Shown piece after piece: positions 1-10,500 of a stretch of DNA of 64,000 bases. The stretch is taken from assembly GCA_029961685.1 (NCBI GenBank), contig JARWKL010000016.1, positions 17,986,157-18,050,156 of the forward strand, written 5' to 3'. The stretch is from Aristolochia californica (taxonomy: Eukaryota > Streptophyta > Magnoliopsida > Piperales > Aristolochiaceae). The translations under genes were made by a program, and so were the position numbers. Within the stretch, counting starts at the first letter, position 1. Every line of letters starts with the position of its first letter. Below the pieces are notes generated by a model that saw nothing but the letters and a program-made list of their open reading frames with translations, was not told the DNA's origin and ran no database searches.

Positions 1-13
1 TTTCTTTTCACAG

Positions 14-70
14 CGATACAGTGGGAAGAAGGCAGCCTCAATTGACAATTCAGACATAACTAAAGATTGA
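14..70 (+). CDS. possible last exon of an upstream gene (partial)
   Basis: The window opens with a pyrimidine-rich tract ending in CAG at 11-13, a good splice acceptor. It is followed by an 18-codon frame whose last residues read IDNSDITKD before a TGA at 68-70. If the phase is right, this is the C-terminus of a protein encoded mostly left of the window. The other two frames also stay open for a short distance, so phase is not certain. Sequence after 70 looks like AT-rich 3' untranslated DNA. I do not recognise the protein; so short a tail cannot be assigned to a family. Confidence 0.3.
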   Translation, partial: RYSGKKAASIDNSDITKD

Positions 71-964
71 TCTTTGTACAGCATGTAGGTTTGTAAATTT
101 TGCCCATTTATGACGACATGTCATTCTTCTATTAATATTTATTGCTCTTCTTTGTTGTAATTTAGGAGCTTTATCAAGAGTAAAAAAATAGACTGGAAGC
201 AAAAGTTACCCCACGACTCCTACATGCCCCCGCATCTCCTGATTTTACAACGTTTATGTCAGCAGATTTCCAATGCTTCTGGAGGTTGAGAATCAGGCAA
301 TGAGAAGCTAGCTGGTTTTGCACGCCTTTTTTCTTTTTTTGTTGTTTGGCTTATTTATAAGAGAGACTTGTTCTATGCTTCTGTTGATGGGATGTAGCAC
401 ACACACAAGGGGTTTCATAGCAGCAGAAAATTGCTGACCTGACCTGGGTTGGCTCTAGAACATTGTATAATTGTTTTTGATTGATATTGCGCATAATTGG
501 CTCTCTCAATCAGGTTGGTATAGTCTCGTTCTGGCAAAAACTATGATGAACAAATATCATGCGCAGACTATATGCCATCTATCAGACACTATATGAAAGT
601 ATCATGTTCGACTACATTTCATCTATCAGTTTACAAAAAAACAAGACATTACATGAAGTGGGTTGCTCATTGTTAATGAAACTTAGCAACTCTTGATCAA
701 TGTCTCCAGATCTAAAACAACTAATGACCTAGATGGCAATCAAGGGCAAGGATAGATTATGTAAGAATTAAGTTTTTTTCATAGTTTAATTATGTAAATT
801 TATATGTATGCATGAAAATAAAAATTCAATAGTGATGTATACAAAGGGTTTTTGTAAGTTGTTCCTTTCAACATATGTCTTAGAGTCATCCTCTTCCAAA
901 TCCTCCCTCAAATGCTGTATATATTTGTTGTTGTTATTTTTTTATAATTTATAACTTTTTTGAA

Positions 965-1008
<44 letters not shown>

Positions 1009-1139
1009 TGTATAGTTTTTTTTATCATTTCTTATTATATTTATATTAAATAGGGAAAATATGAATTTTAAGTAAAATAAAAAAATATTATTTTCAAGCT
1101 TTTCTAGCAAAATTAAAATTCTTGTTGTGGAAAAGTAGA
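71..1139. other. AT-rich non-coding stretch
   Basis: No coding frame of note. The first few hundred bases could be the 3' untranslated region of the exon ending at 70. An alternating TA tract lies at 967-1003. I see nothing else that can be named. Confidence 0.5.
967..1003. repeat. (TA)n microsatellite
   Basis: Uninterrupted alternating TA of about 37 bases in AT-rich intergenic DNA. Confidence 0.95.
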
Positions 1140-1471
1140 AAAAAATTAGTAGTGTGAATTTCTATAGAGTTCAATTCAATCTCTAGTAGTGGATTTGTAA
1201 ATTTGTTGCAAGAGGTTAAATACTGAAAAACGAATTGCCCAATTTGTTGCTAGAGATAAAAATCTATAGTAGTGAATCGCTACTAGAGATTTAAATTCTA
1301 TAGTAGCTAATTACGAATTTTGCTAGTTGAGAAATTGAACTATAGCAATGGCTAGTACAAGTTGTACTAATGGAAATGCGGAACCAAATTCTTACAATGA
1401 ATTTTTTGTTGGAAGAGCTTCCATTAGCAAATTTGGAACTTTCGCGGGCGGAAGTCAACTTTCTTGTAGTG
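1140..1471 (+). mobile_element. CACTA-type transposon terminus (remnant)
   Basis: The segment ends with TTTCTTGTAGTG at 1460-1471, the reverse complement of the CACTACAAGAAA terminal repeat typical of plant CACTA (En/Spm) elements. Inside it are short degenerate repeats in both orientations built around CTAGTAG, CTATAGTAG and CTACTAGAG, followed by TTGGAAGAGCTTCCATTAGC, which resembles the subterminal DNA of the second CACTA end at 6802. No matching left terminus is visible, so this is probably a truncated or rearranged copy. Short open frames here at 1348-1555 look fortuitous. Confidence 0.5.
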
Positions 1472-1524
1472 AAATTTCCAAAGCCTATCTATCATACTCA
1501 AGTGGTTTCAAAGGACTTGAGTTT

Positions 1525-1748
1525 GAAATTTGTGACTAAAAAAATTTTCAACTAAGATTTGTGCATTTATTTTTATAGCTCTTAGATTCTTTCTCAAAAT
1601 GTTTGAAGTTTTGATTCTATTTGAGCCTTTGATTTTGAAATTTGTGACTAAAAAAGTTTTCAACTAAGATTTGTGCATTTATTTTTATAGCTCTTAGATT
1701 CTTTCTCAAAATGTTTGAAGTTTTGATTACTATCTATTTGAGCCTTTG
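1525..1748. repeat. tandem duplication, 112-bp unit, two copies
   Basis: The unit beginning GAAATTTGTGACTAAAAAA at 1525 recurs at 1637 with nearly identical sequence through GAGCCTTTGATTTT. The second copy carries a few extra bases near its end. It follows the CACTA-like end at 1471 and has no coding potential. Confidence 0.85.
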
Positions 1749-2249
1749 ATTTTCAAATCAAAACTTCTATTCTGATTAGCAACAATTGATTTTGTTTTTA
1801 TATATACTATAATGCTGCTAACCAAAGTGATAGTTTCACCTACAAATTGAGGTGTAGCTCTGTTATTGCTTTCAATTGTATATTTGCCTCTTAAAGAGTG
1901 TACTTAGTGAGAACATTGTAAAGTAAAAAATCTCTACTCTTAAGTCAATCAAAGTAAATTAACTTGTTATAATTTAAAAATCCCTTTTAGATCTAGGTAT
2001 TTGTACTTAAGAGTTGTTGACCATAAGTGCCAAAGTGTTTGTGTAAGTGCTCTAAATGAACATGTGAGGTTCAAAGTTGTGGGTAGTGGATCTTTTAGTT
2101 CCAGAGAGTAGTGGATGTGTTTGTATGAGTTTTATTGAAATGTAATAAATCTTAGTAAACCTATTTACCTCCCCCCTCTAGTTTACTTGAATAAAACTTC
2201 TTCATTATCTTATCTATTAAGTACTTCCTTCCTATCAAACCTTTTTGAA

Positions 2250-2885
2250 AATGATGAGGACCAAGAGGACTTCCCAAAGAGAGATTTTTAGTGATCAATC
2301 CAAACTCTCGGATTGTAAATGGCATTTCCACTCCAAGACCAAGAGAAGTTGGGACATGAAACTTTTGCGGAGCATAGTTGAGCCTTCCAAGTTCGACATT
2401 GGATTTTTTAGGAGAGAATTTCCACAATTCAATGACATATTCAAGCCGTACGAGTTGATTCTAAAGATGGATAAGGAGATTCTCCTAAACTTCATAACAA
2501 TATTCTGATCCAACTTCAAACTAGTAGAAGAAGGAGGAAAGAAGTTGAGGTTCACTTCTATGTGAAGAAGGTGACATATCAATGGGTGTGGGAGAACTCA
2601 ACTCACTTCTTGGGAGTCTAACAAATGGACTGAACTACTATGTCAATGAAAGATGGCTTGCCGATCTTGAGGATAGCCATCCTCAATTCAGCCAAGATGC
2701 AATCTATGAATTTTGTGGTTAGCAAGTGGACAACTGATATGATATCAAGATTAAGGACCCAAACATGCCATTGAAGTTGTGCATGGAGATTATCACACAC
2801 TTCCTCAATCCATGCAAGGCTACCTTCTCAGGAATCATGATCACATATGTCTTTTGGATGTGGGCCTTATTGTGGGGGAGTCAAG
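2250..2885 (+). pseudogene. degenerate coding remnant, probably transposon-derived
   Basis: An 87-codon open frame (2248-2508) is followed, after at least two apparent frame changes, by further protein-like stretches up to about 2880, for example ERWLADLEDSHPQFSQDAIY near 2640-2705. The continuity of sensible composition across shifted frames suggests a decayed gene rather than chance. I do not recognise a domain. The position beside an LTR at 2895 and the AT-rich setting make a retrotransposon- or transposon-derived protein the best guess; a broken host gene is the alternative. Confidence 0.3.
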
Positions 2886-2894
2886 CTTGACTAT

Positions 2895-3209
2895 TGTTGA
2901 ATTTCTAGAAAAGAGAAAAACCTCACTAACTTGTTGTAATTTGAGTACATGAACCTCAATTTATAATAGAGAAAAAATAAATAGAATCCAATTACAATTA
3001 AACTACACTTGTCTCAATTACACCCAAAGTCTAACACTTAAATATAAGTCATAGCATAATTAAACAACTGAATATAATAGAAGACTAACATAACTAAAAC
3101 ACCGTTTAATTGAAACTCTTTTGTAGACCTCTTTCCATAATAATTTTGGCTTTGTAAGATTTCTCATTGTGAGAGTCATGTAAGACTCTTCCATATTTGC
3201 TTTTTAACC
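2895..3209 (-). mobile_element. LTR of a Copia-like element (family A), minus orientation
   Basis: This segment aligns by eye with 33686-34009: both begin TGTTGAAT, contain CTAACTTGTTGTAATTTGAGTAC, TTACACCCAAAGTCTAA and AATTAAACAACTGAA, and run to a C-rich, PPT-like block (minus strand CTTGAGGGGGCGGG) just right of the boundary. Reading on the minus strand the LTR would start TG and end CA, but its start has mutated (AACC instead of AACA at 3206-3209). It is a 3' LTR; the body to the right is rearranged into the 215-bp array. (The quoted blocks are separate short motifs.). Confidence 0.6.
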
Positions 3210-3830
3210 CGCCCCCTCAAGTGGGAGTTTATAACTTCAACTTGTAATGAAAAGTTTTGTTGTGCCTTCAATTTTATTTTACTAATAAAAATTCTTCACA
3301 AATGCAATTCATCATAGATGCAAAAACTTATCTTTTGTGCTCCCCTTTTTTTGAATATTTTAGTTACATAAAAATTACCATAACGTGTGGAATAAAATAC
3401 CTCTTCCATATTTGCTTTTTAACCCGCCCCCTAAAGTGGGAGTTTATAACTTCAACTTGTAATGAAAAGTTTTTTTGTGCCTTCAATTTTATTTTGCTAA
3501 TAAAAATTCTTCACAAATGCAATTCATCATAGATGCAAAAACTTATCTTTTGTGCTCCCCTTTTTTTGAATATTTTAGTTACATAAAAATTACCATAACA
3601 TGTGGAATAAAATACCTCTTCCATATTTGCTTTTTAACCCGCCCCCTCAAGTGGGAGTTTATAACTTCAACTTGTAATGAAAAGTTTTTTTGTGCCTTCA
3701 ATTTTATTTTTCTAATAAAAATTCTTCACAAATGCAATTCGTCATAGATGCAAAAACTTATCTTTTGTGCTCCCCTTTTTTTGAATATTTTAGTTACATA
3801 AAAATTACCATAACGTGTGGAATAAAATAC
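3186..3830 (-). repeat. 215-bp tandem triplication spanning LTR edge and PPT
   Basis: CTCTTCCATATTTGC occurs at 3186, 3401 and 3616, with a diverged fourth start at 3831, giving three consecutive 215-bp units with only a handful of differences. Each unit contains the LTR edge, the PPT-like block and about 170 bp of element interior. Because 215 is not a multiple of three, the array produces three staggered open frames of 69-91 codons (3257-3899) that repeat the same peptide; these are artefacts of the duplication. Confidence 0.9.
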
Positions 3831-4447
3831 CTCTTTCTTATACTTCTTTTTTTACTTCTCCCCTTCAAGCTGGAAGGTATCAGTGTAATCCTAGCTTGAA
3901 ACAAAAGCATAATTGTATTTATTATCTCCTCCATCAAGTTGTCCTAAGGATAAGTACTCAATTGGACACATACTCTCAAAAAATACGATGGGTGATGTAT
4001 GTATAGAAAAATATCAAAACTAACCTCATAGGATTTCAAGCAGTGATAATAATCACTAAAAAGGATAACGCCAGTCACTCAAACGACGACGATAAAAAAC
4101 TACTCAAGGGTAATCATAAAAAAGTTTCAATGGACTTAAAAACACCCATATGTATATAAAAAGATAAATCAATCGAAGCAACACACAAAAGGTTAGCCCA
4201 AAGGGGGATGCAATAGTTAAAAAAGGATGGAAAGACAAAAGGTAACCGATAAAAAGGCGTATGTAGGGAATCTAATGAAGAGAAAATAACCACCTCAATA
4301 ACAAGAAGGAGATTGTAACGATAGAAAAATAACTTAAATTTTTTTACTAAGTATGACCTCAAAATAATTTCATGAAGGTGAGCAAAAATACTCAATGAGT
4401 TCCTATCTGGAATACGTTCCAGATTCTACAGAATCAAAACAGAAACT
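3831..4447 (-). mobile_element. interior remnant of family A Copia-like element
   Basis: The segment matches 56790-57420 in order: a block near TCAAGCTGGAAG, then TATCTCCTCCATCAAG, GATAAGTACTCAAT, AATGGACTTAAAAACACCCA and AAGCAACACAC. A short inverted match lies at 32610-32700. It is therefore the region just upstream of the polypurine tract of a dispersed element family, in minus orientation. No coding domain remains. Confidence 0.5.
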
Positions 4448-4578
4448 TGTTAAGTTGTGGAACCTAATCAATGCCTTACACTGAGTCAGTACGCGGATAT
4501 ATTGATTGTTGTTTCATTAAGGGTAGTTTGTGAATTTCACTCTTGTCAAGCGGTTGCCCTACTTTTCTATTTATAATT
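4448..4578 (+). mobile_element. LTR fragment, family B
   Basis: It starts TGTTAAGTTGTGGA and continues with CATTAAGGGTAGTTTGTGAA and ACTCTTGTCAAGCGGTTGCC, matching the 5' part of the LTRs at 30299-30678 and 58372-58808. It is cut off by the GT microsatellite at 4579. Confidence 0.7.
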
Positions 4579-4625
4579 GTGTGTGTGTGTGTGTGTGTGT
4601 GTTGGGGGGGGGGGGGAGGGGGGGG
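4579..4625. repeat. (GT)n followed by G-run
   Basis: About twelve GT units (4579-4602) followed by a run of 13 G, one A and a second run of G ending near 4625. The G-runs could form a quadruplex on this strand. Confidence 0.9.
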
Positions 4626-4639
4626 TGAGGGCCATTATA

Positions 4640-4999
4640 AATAAACCCACTACCCCCCCTGTAATGGTTTTTATTACTCCTACCACTTGAGAGTCGTTGT
4701 CCTGTGGAAGGACATGGTGATGGACACTTCAGAGCAATGTCGATAAACACACTACCGTGTGCCTTACATCCAGCATTAAGACTGGAGTATGGAGCATTGT
4801 CTTACCGGCTAGGAGTGATTTTTACTCTCACTTATATTATGCCAGCAGGGCCTCATGGAAGGACACAACAGCGTGAGGGGGAGTGTTGGAAGAGGGAGGC
4901 ATATTGGAAGATGTGCCATTTTATACAAAAAAATTATATACATCATTTGCAGCAAACTGGGAGTTCATGTTGTTCTTTCACCCCCAGCTTGAGGGGGAG
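4640..4999 (+). mobile_element. Copia-like 3' untranslated region and polypurine tract
   Basis: Non-coding interior of a retrotransposon. The order of short blocks (TTTTTATTACTCCTACCACTT, a GGACA-GGTGATGGA block, CTAGGAGTGATTTT, GGGCCTCATGGAAG) is repeated at 5735-5998. It ends in AGCTTGAGGGGGAG at 4986-4999, a typical plant Copia polypurine tract directly abutting a TG that starts an LTR. A second PPT-like block, GCGTGAGGGGGAG, sits about 110 bp upstream. Confidence 0.5.
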
Positions 5000-5410
5000 T
5001 GTTGGAAGATAGGCCTAAACCCACACGACCAAGGACGACCCACATATCTAAGAGTATTATAAGATGGGCCCAAGTACATAAGAAGTAGGACTCACCATGA
5101 TTACCACGAGCTGGCATCTTTATCACATAAGTTGGAAGATCAAAAAGGATTCACAAAGACATCTTTATCTTATGGTCACGTCCTTGAAGAGTTATTGTTT
5201 GAGTTATGTTTGTCTTTTATCTATATTGAGTTATTTAATTATGTTAGGACTTATCTTTAAATGTTAGAGTTTGGGTGTAATTGGGACAAAGGTAGTTTTA
5301 TTGTGATTGGACTCTACTACCTTCCTCTATTATAAATAGAGATTCATGTACTCTAATTATAATAAGTTAATGAAGTCAATGAAGTATTTTTATTTTTCAT
5401 AAATTCAACA
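5000..5410 (+). mobile_element. Copia 3' LTR, about 410 bp
   Basis: It starts TGTTGGAAGATAGG immediately after the polypurine tract and ends AAATTCAACA at 5410, giving TG...CA termini. Internal blocks (AGTTATTTAATTATG, GGGTGTAATTGGGACAAA, ATTATAAATAGAGATTCATG) are the reverse complement of sequence in the LTRs at 2895 and 33686, so the same broad family is present in both orientations. A TATA-like ATTATAAATAGA near 5328-5340 fits the LTR promoter. Confidence 0.6.
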
Positions 5411-5449
5411 AGCATTGATTATTCTGATGAAGAAGAATGCATATGGTGG

Positions 5450-5698
5450 TGACAGCGGCTAGCCAATACACCCAACAGACTGATTTGTTAGGTGCGGAAA
5501 GCTACCGCCTACAAGAGTGGACGGAACAACTTTAAAACCCACCCTGCCCATTCTTGACCGCCTCTCACGGGATTTGAACGTAGGACGTGGCGTGCCTAAC
5601 TCTGATACCATGACAGCGGCTAACCAATACACCCAAAAGACCGATCTGTTAGGTGCGAAAAGCTACCACCGACAAGAGTGGACAGAACCACTCTAACA
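5450..5698 (-). mobile_element. TRIM: miniature LTR retrotransposon with 88-bp LTRs
   Basis: Two direct repeats of 88 bp, TGACAGCGGCT..., lie at 5450-5537 and 5611-5698. Left of the second copy is CTCTGATACCA (5600-5610), the complement of the initiator-Met tRNA primer site, so the element reads on the minus strand. A G-rich tract (minus strand GGGCAGGGTGGG) borders the other LTR. The flanks are GGTGG at 5445-5449 and GGTGG at 5699-5703, a perfect 5-bp target duplication. The 73-bp interior has no coding capacity, as expected for a TRIM, which is mobilised in trans. Confidence 0.85.
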
Positions 5699-5734
5699 GG
5701 TGGCCCCAAAATATTATCTTCCTGGTGATTACCT

Positions 5735-5998
5735 TTTACCCCCCTTAATTGGCATTTATTACTCCTACCACTTAAGAGTTGGTGTCATATGGAGGGACAC
5801 GGCGATGGAGGAGTTTTATTACACTTCTGAGCAATGCCTATAGACCTACTACCTATAGAAGATAGGAGTGTGCCTAATATCCAACATGAGTTATTTGATT
5901 GGAGTATGTAGCAATGTCTTACGGCTAGGAATGATTTTACTCTTACTTATATTACGCCAACTGGGCCTCATGGAAGAGACCACCAGCTTGAGGGGGAG
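5735..5998 (+). mobile_element. second Copia-like 3' untranslated region and polypurine tract
   Basis: Diverged copy of 4640-4999, sharing the same order of blocks and ending in CAGCTTGAGGGGGAG at 5998 followed by TG. What follows does not match the LTR at 5000, so the LTR is missing or belongs to another subfamily. Confidence 0.5.
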
Positions 5999-6000
5999 TG

Positions 6001-6802
6001 TTGGAGGAGGAATTGCCAAAACTAAAGAGGCATTATCCCAAACTCAGGAGCAGCTGAGGAATGTACAACATCATGTTGAGGAGTCTAATTGTTGTGTTAA
6101 GAAGCAAAAGCATTGGGTTGAGAAACAAGAGCATAAGATGAAGAACTTAGAGATGTAGATGCAATTGTTCTTTTAGCATATGTCGATTCAGAGCCAGCCA
6201 CCCTCGGATCTTCTTGCTGATGGTGTATACTTTTTCATTTTTGAATAATTTGTACATTTTTTTATTTTAAAAAAATTGATATTTTCTAATACATTTTTTG
6301 GTTATATATAGTTTCTTTTATATTTAATTATTTTTATTTTCAATGAATTCATTTATTAGAGAAGGAATAATAAATAAAATATATATTTAAAAAAATAAAA
6401 TTCCTAAAAAAAATTACAAATTTGTTGACAGAAGTGTTTATTTGCTAATTGAATTTATAGAAATAAATTCACTGGAAAAAATTAAATTAGATATTTCTTA
6501 AATAATTATTTATTAAATATTATTTTGATATTTGTCAATTAACTTGAATTTTGTAGGGAGAAGAGTCGCCCAACGAATATTAGAGTTCAGTGGAAGAATC
6601 ATAACCTAATGAAATTCCCATTTGTTAGTAGGAGAACTTCCTAGCGAATTACTTTCATCATTGGTAGAATGCTATCCCAACAAAGAATGAAATTCATTGG
6701 CCAAAGTCTCTTCCAATGCAGACAAACTAGAGAAATTTTCGTTGGAAGAATTTTCTACTAGCGAAAAATTTCATTGGTAGAAGTGTTATATTTCTTGTAG
6801 TG
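6001..6802 (+). mobile_element. 3' end of a CACTA (En/Spm) transposon
   Basis: The segment terminates in TTTCTTGTAGTG (6791-6802), the inverted CACTA terminus. The preceding 260 bp is subterminal DNA with repeated short motifs such as CATTGGTAGAA, CTAGCGAA and TTGGAAGAA. Further inside, an open frame ending at 6158 encodes a Gln/Glu/Lys-rich, coiled-coil-like tail (for example LSQTQEQLRNVQHHVEES), resembling C-termini of plant CACTA-encoded proteins. The rest of the element is not visible to the left, where Copia-like DNA begins, so this is a truncated end. Confidence 0.6.
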
Positions 6803-7003
6803 CTAGGTTTCCTCTTTGCTTAGAGAATCGATCAAAACCTAAGGTCTTTGTGAAAATATCTACAAATTAGTTTTTGAAAATATCCTAAGGTCAAATCCCC
6901 ATTATTGATTTTTTTAATGTTTTTGAGATTATTTACAAGTACCTCTCTTTCTCATCCTCCACTCGACGCAACCGTCTTATAGGTACTTCTCTTTCTCACT
7001 CTC

Positions 7004-7062
7004 ACTCTCCTCTCCTCTCCTCTCCTCTCTCCTCTCTCCTCTCTCCTCTCTCTACTCTCTCA
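7004..7062. repeat. CT-rich microsatellite
   Basis: Runs of CTCTC and CTCTCT units in a pyrimidine-only stretch left of the Copia element; this pyrimidine bias is typical of a 5' untranslated region. Confidence 0.9.
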
Positions 7063-7271
7063 TTGGGTGGAGTAGTTGTTAGCCTCAAATACACGACGCC
7101 ATGGAATATTTGAAGGTTTCAACATTATCTAGCTCAATCGTGTTATCTGGGAGTTTGCCCAGTTCTACAGCCGAGGAGGGCTAACTGCTTTCGTTTCATT
7201 TCCCAGAGACATATAAAGAAAGACTTTTCTACAAATTTCGAAAGATCTCTCGGTGAACCTCAGTGACACCC

Positions 7272-7541
7272 TATTATAAATGTAAACAGAGACAAAGAAA
7301 GTATAGAAATTGTAATTTCATTCTCCTCAATTGATCTATGTACAAGTGGTGGTATTTATACAGATTACAATGCTTTGGATGATTCTAGAATACATGTCAT
7401 GTATCAGTATTCTAGATGTTTCTAGAATACATGCTTTGATTATACGTTCTGGATTCTTCTGGAGGAGGTGATTGTGTCTTTTGTTGAGGTGGAAGTCTGA
7501 GTAGTGCTGAGTTGTCGTTGGGAGACTTAACCTTGTTGTTA
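7272..7541 (-). repeat. 3' LTR of the Copia element
   Basis: Left LTR. It contains GACAAAGAAAGTATAGAAAT, GTACAAGTGGTGGTATTTA and GAGTAGTGCTGAGTTG, shared with the right LTR. The outermost dinucleotide is TA rather than TG, and TATT replaces TGTT. Confidence 0.85.
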
Positions 7542-10500
7542 CCCCCCGACGAGCCCAGTAGTCCTGGTAGGACGGTGAGGCTCGATCTGAGTGTGCAAAA
7601 TCGGGTACTAAATAGGGGCTTGGTCAAGACATCTGTAATCTGATCTTTGCTGGAAAGGAAGGAGACTTGAAGAGTCTTGTTATGAACACGATCATGAACA
7701 AAATGATAATCAATGTCCACATGCTTGGTTCGAGAATGCATCACAGGTTCACAGATAAGTAAGTGGCCCCCAAATTATCACAATAAAGAATGGGGGGTTG
7801 AGATAAGAAAATGTCGAGTTCAGATAATAAGGATTGAACCCAAATGAGTTCACACATAGCATGGGCCAAGGCCTTGTACTCAGCCTCTGTGCTAGACCAA
7901 GCAATAGTAGTTTGTTTCTTTGAACTCCAGTAGATGAGATTAGTGTCATAGAATAAACAATAGCCACTGGTAGATTTTCGATCATCGGGGCAACCTGCCC
8001 AGTCAGCATCAAAGAAGGCAGCCAAAACAAGAGATGGAGAAGGGGTGAGAACTAAACCATAATCCAGAGTTTGTTTTAAATAACGTAAGATTAGCTTCAC
8101 AGATTGCTAGTGAGAAAGACAGGGGGAATGCATAAATTGACAGACCCGATTGACGAAGAAGGCTAAATCAGGTCAAGTGAAGAGAAGATATTGGAGGCTT
8201 CCCACCACACTCCGGTACAAAGAAGGATCATCCATAGAGGTTGAATCAAAGGCAAAGAGTTTAGTGGAGGGAGACATAGGTGTGCCAACAGGCTTACATG
8301 TTGGTCTTATGTAATAAATCAAGAATATATTTGCGTTAGGACAAAACAATCCTATTCGAAGTTCGGTGACACTCAATACCGAGGAAGTAATGAAGATGAC
8401 CAAGATCTTTCACATGAAAATCAGCACTGAATAATTTAACGAGCTGAGCAATGGAAGAGCTATCTGTGCTAGTAAGTAGAACATCATCAACATAAACTAA
8501 AAAATACAAAACAATGGACTGACGACGGTAGATGAATAAGGAAGGTCGGACTTGGAAGTAACAAAGCCAAATTCAATCAGCTTGCTGCTTAGACGAGCAA
8601 ACCACGCACGGGGGGCCTGCTTAAGGCTGTAGAGAGCATGATTGAGCTTCCAGACATAGGTGGGAAATTGAGGATGGACAAATCCACTGGGCTGGGACAT
8701 AAAGACAGTTTAATCTAACGTGCCATGAAGAAATGCATTTTGAACATCTAATTGATGAACCAACCAATTTTTAGAGAGGGCAATGGAAAGAACTAACCTG
8801 ATGGTTGTCGGTTTGAAAACTGGACTGAAAGTTTCGGAATAGTCCAAACCCTCGAGCTGACTGTAACCCTTGGCAACAAGGCGCGCCTTTCGCCGTTCAA
8901 CTGAGCCATTGGAGAGATATGTTGTTTTGAAAATCCAGCGGCAGCCCACAACATTCTAAGATGAGAATGGAGGAACAAGAGTCCAGGTATTGTTAGAGAG
9001 AAGGGCATCAAATTCGAGTTACATCGTACGATGCCATTCTGGATACTTGGAAGCTTCGGTGAAGGAGGAGGGTTCATCGGGAGGGTCACGGGATGTGAGA
9101 AGAGCTTGAGGGGGTGGCCAGGAGACGGTGCCATAAGTCCGGATTTTAGGAAAATGAAGATTGGATTTGGACTTGGTTTGCATGGGATGAATATGCGAAA
9201 TGGGGGAAGGGGAGACGACTGAAGACTCAAGAGGTACAGGCGTAGAAGGGGCTTGAGAAGAGACAAAATCACGAGGAGGAGAAGTGGGCAGCGATAAGAG
9301 TGGGGAAGTGGGCCTAGTTGACGGGGTTTGAGAGGAAGGGGAAGGGACGATGGATGGAGGTGTGAGTCCAGGAGAGGAAGGAAGAGTGATGAGATGGGGA
9401 AGTTCAGTGGTAATGAACTGTAGGGGCAGAGAATGGGATTCTGGAGGAGATGAGTTTGATGGAGATGATTGAAAGAAAAAAACGGTTTCATCAAAAAGAA
9501 CATCACGGGAGACGTACATACGAGAGGTAAGAATATGATAGCATAAGTACCCATGATGATTAGGACTGTAACCAAGAAAGACAGAAGGAAGAGAGCGATA
9601 ATCCATTTTTTGGCGATTATAAGGACGGAGATTAGGCCAACAGAAACAACCAAAAGTTTTCAAGAAATTGTAATCGGGTTTGCGATTCCACAATTTTTCA
9701 AAGGGGACTTATGATGTAACACCAAAGTAGGTAAGCGATTAATGAGGTAGACAGCAGTGAGGAAGGCATCAGACCAATATTTCTAAAGAGCAAAGGAAAG
9801 GGCCAGAAGGGCAAGAACAGTTTTGATAATGTATCTATTTTTGCGTTCAACAGACCCATTTTGAGAGTGGGCATAGGGACAAGCCAATCGATGAGAAATC
9901 CCAAAAGATTGTAACACAGTATGAAGAGAACAAAATTCGCCACCCCAATCAGATTGTAGTGCACGGATTTTTGTCTGAAGTAAATTTTTGACTTGAGACT
10001 TGAAGGATACAAACACGTTAACGACATCGGATTTACACTTGAGCAGAAAAATCCATGTAAACCGACTATAGTCATCAACAAATGAAAGATAATATCGAAA
10101 ACCACCCCTAGACACAGTGGGTGCAGGACCCCATACATCAGCAAAAAGAAGTTGGAGTGGAGCAGTGGTCCAAGATGGAAAAGATGAATACGAGAGTTGA
10201 TGGAGTTTGGCCTGACAGACAAAGGAGCATAACCCAGTGTGTGGAGAGTGCTTTACTGGGAGAGAGAGTTGGGAGATGGTGCGATAAACTAGTTGCATGG
10301 AGGGATGACCTAGACTATCGTGCCATTGGAAGGGAGAGATGTGCGAACCAGTATGAGCTTGAAAGGAGAAGGCAGCTAGAGGGAAGACATACATGCCTTG
10401 ACTAGTGGGACCGTGCAGAAATATTTTCTTGGTACGACAATCCTTCACAAAGAAACAAGATGAATGAAATTCAAAAAAGGCAAAATTATCCTCACATAAT

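Noticed and set aside
3257..3899. Three open frames encoding a repeated Cys/Phe-rich peptide, looking like a small repeat protein family
   Set aside because: They arise because the same 215-bp retroelement segment is triplicated; the homologous single-copy site at 34 kb has no such frame.
8793..9653. A 286-codon minus-strand frame
   Set aside because: It overlaps the Copia integrase/RT region in another frame; its Leu/Pro/Ser-rich composition is the shadow of the true frame at 9019-9693.
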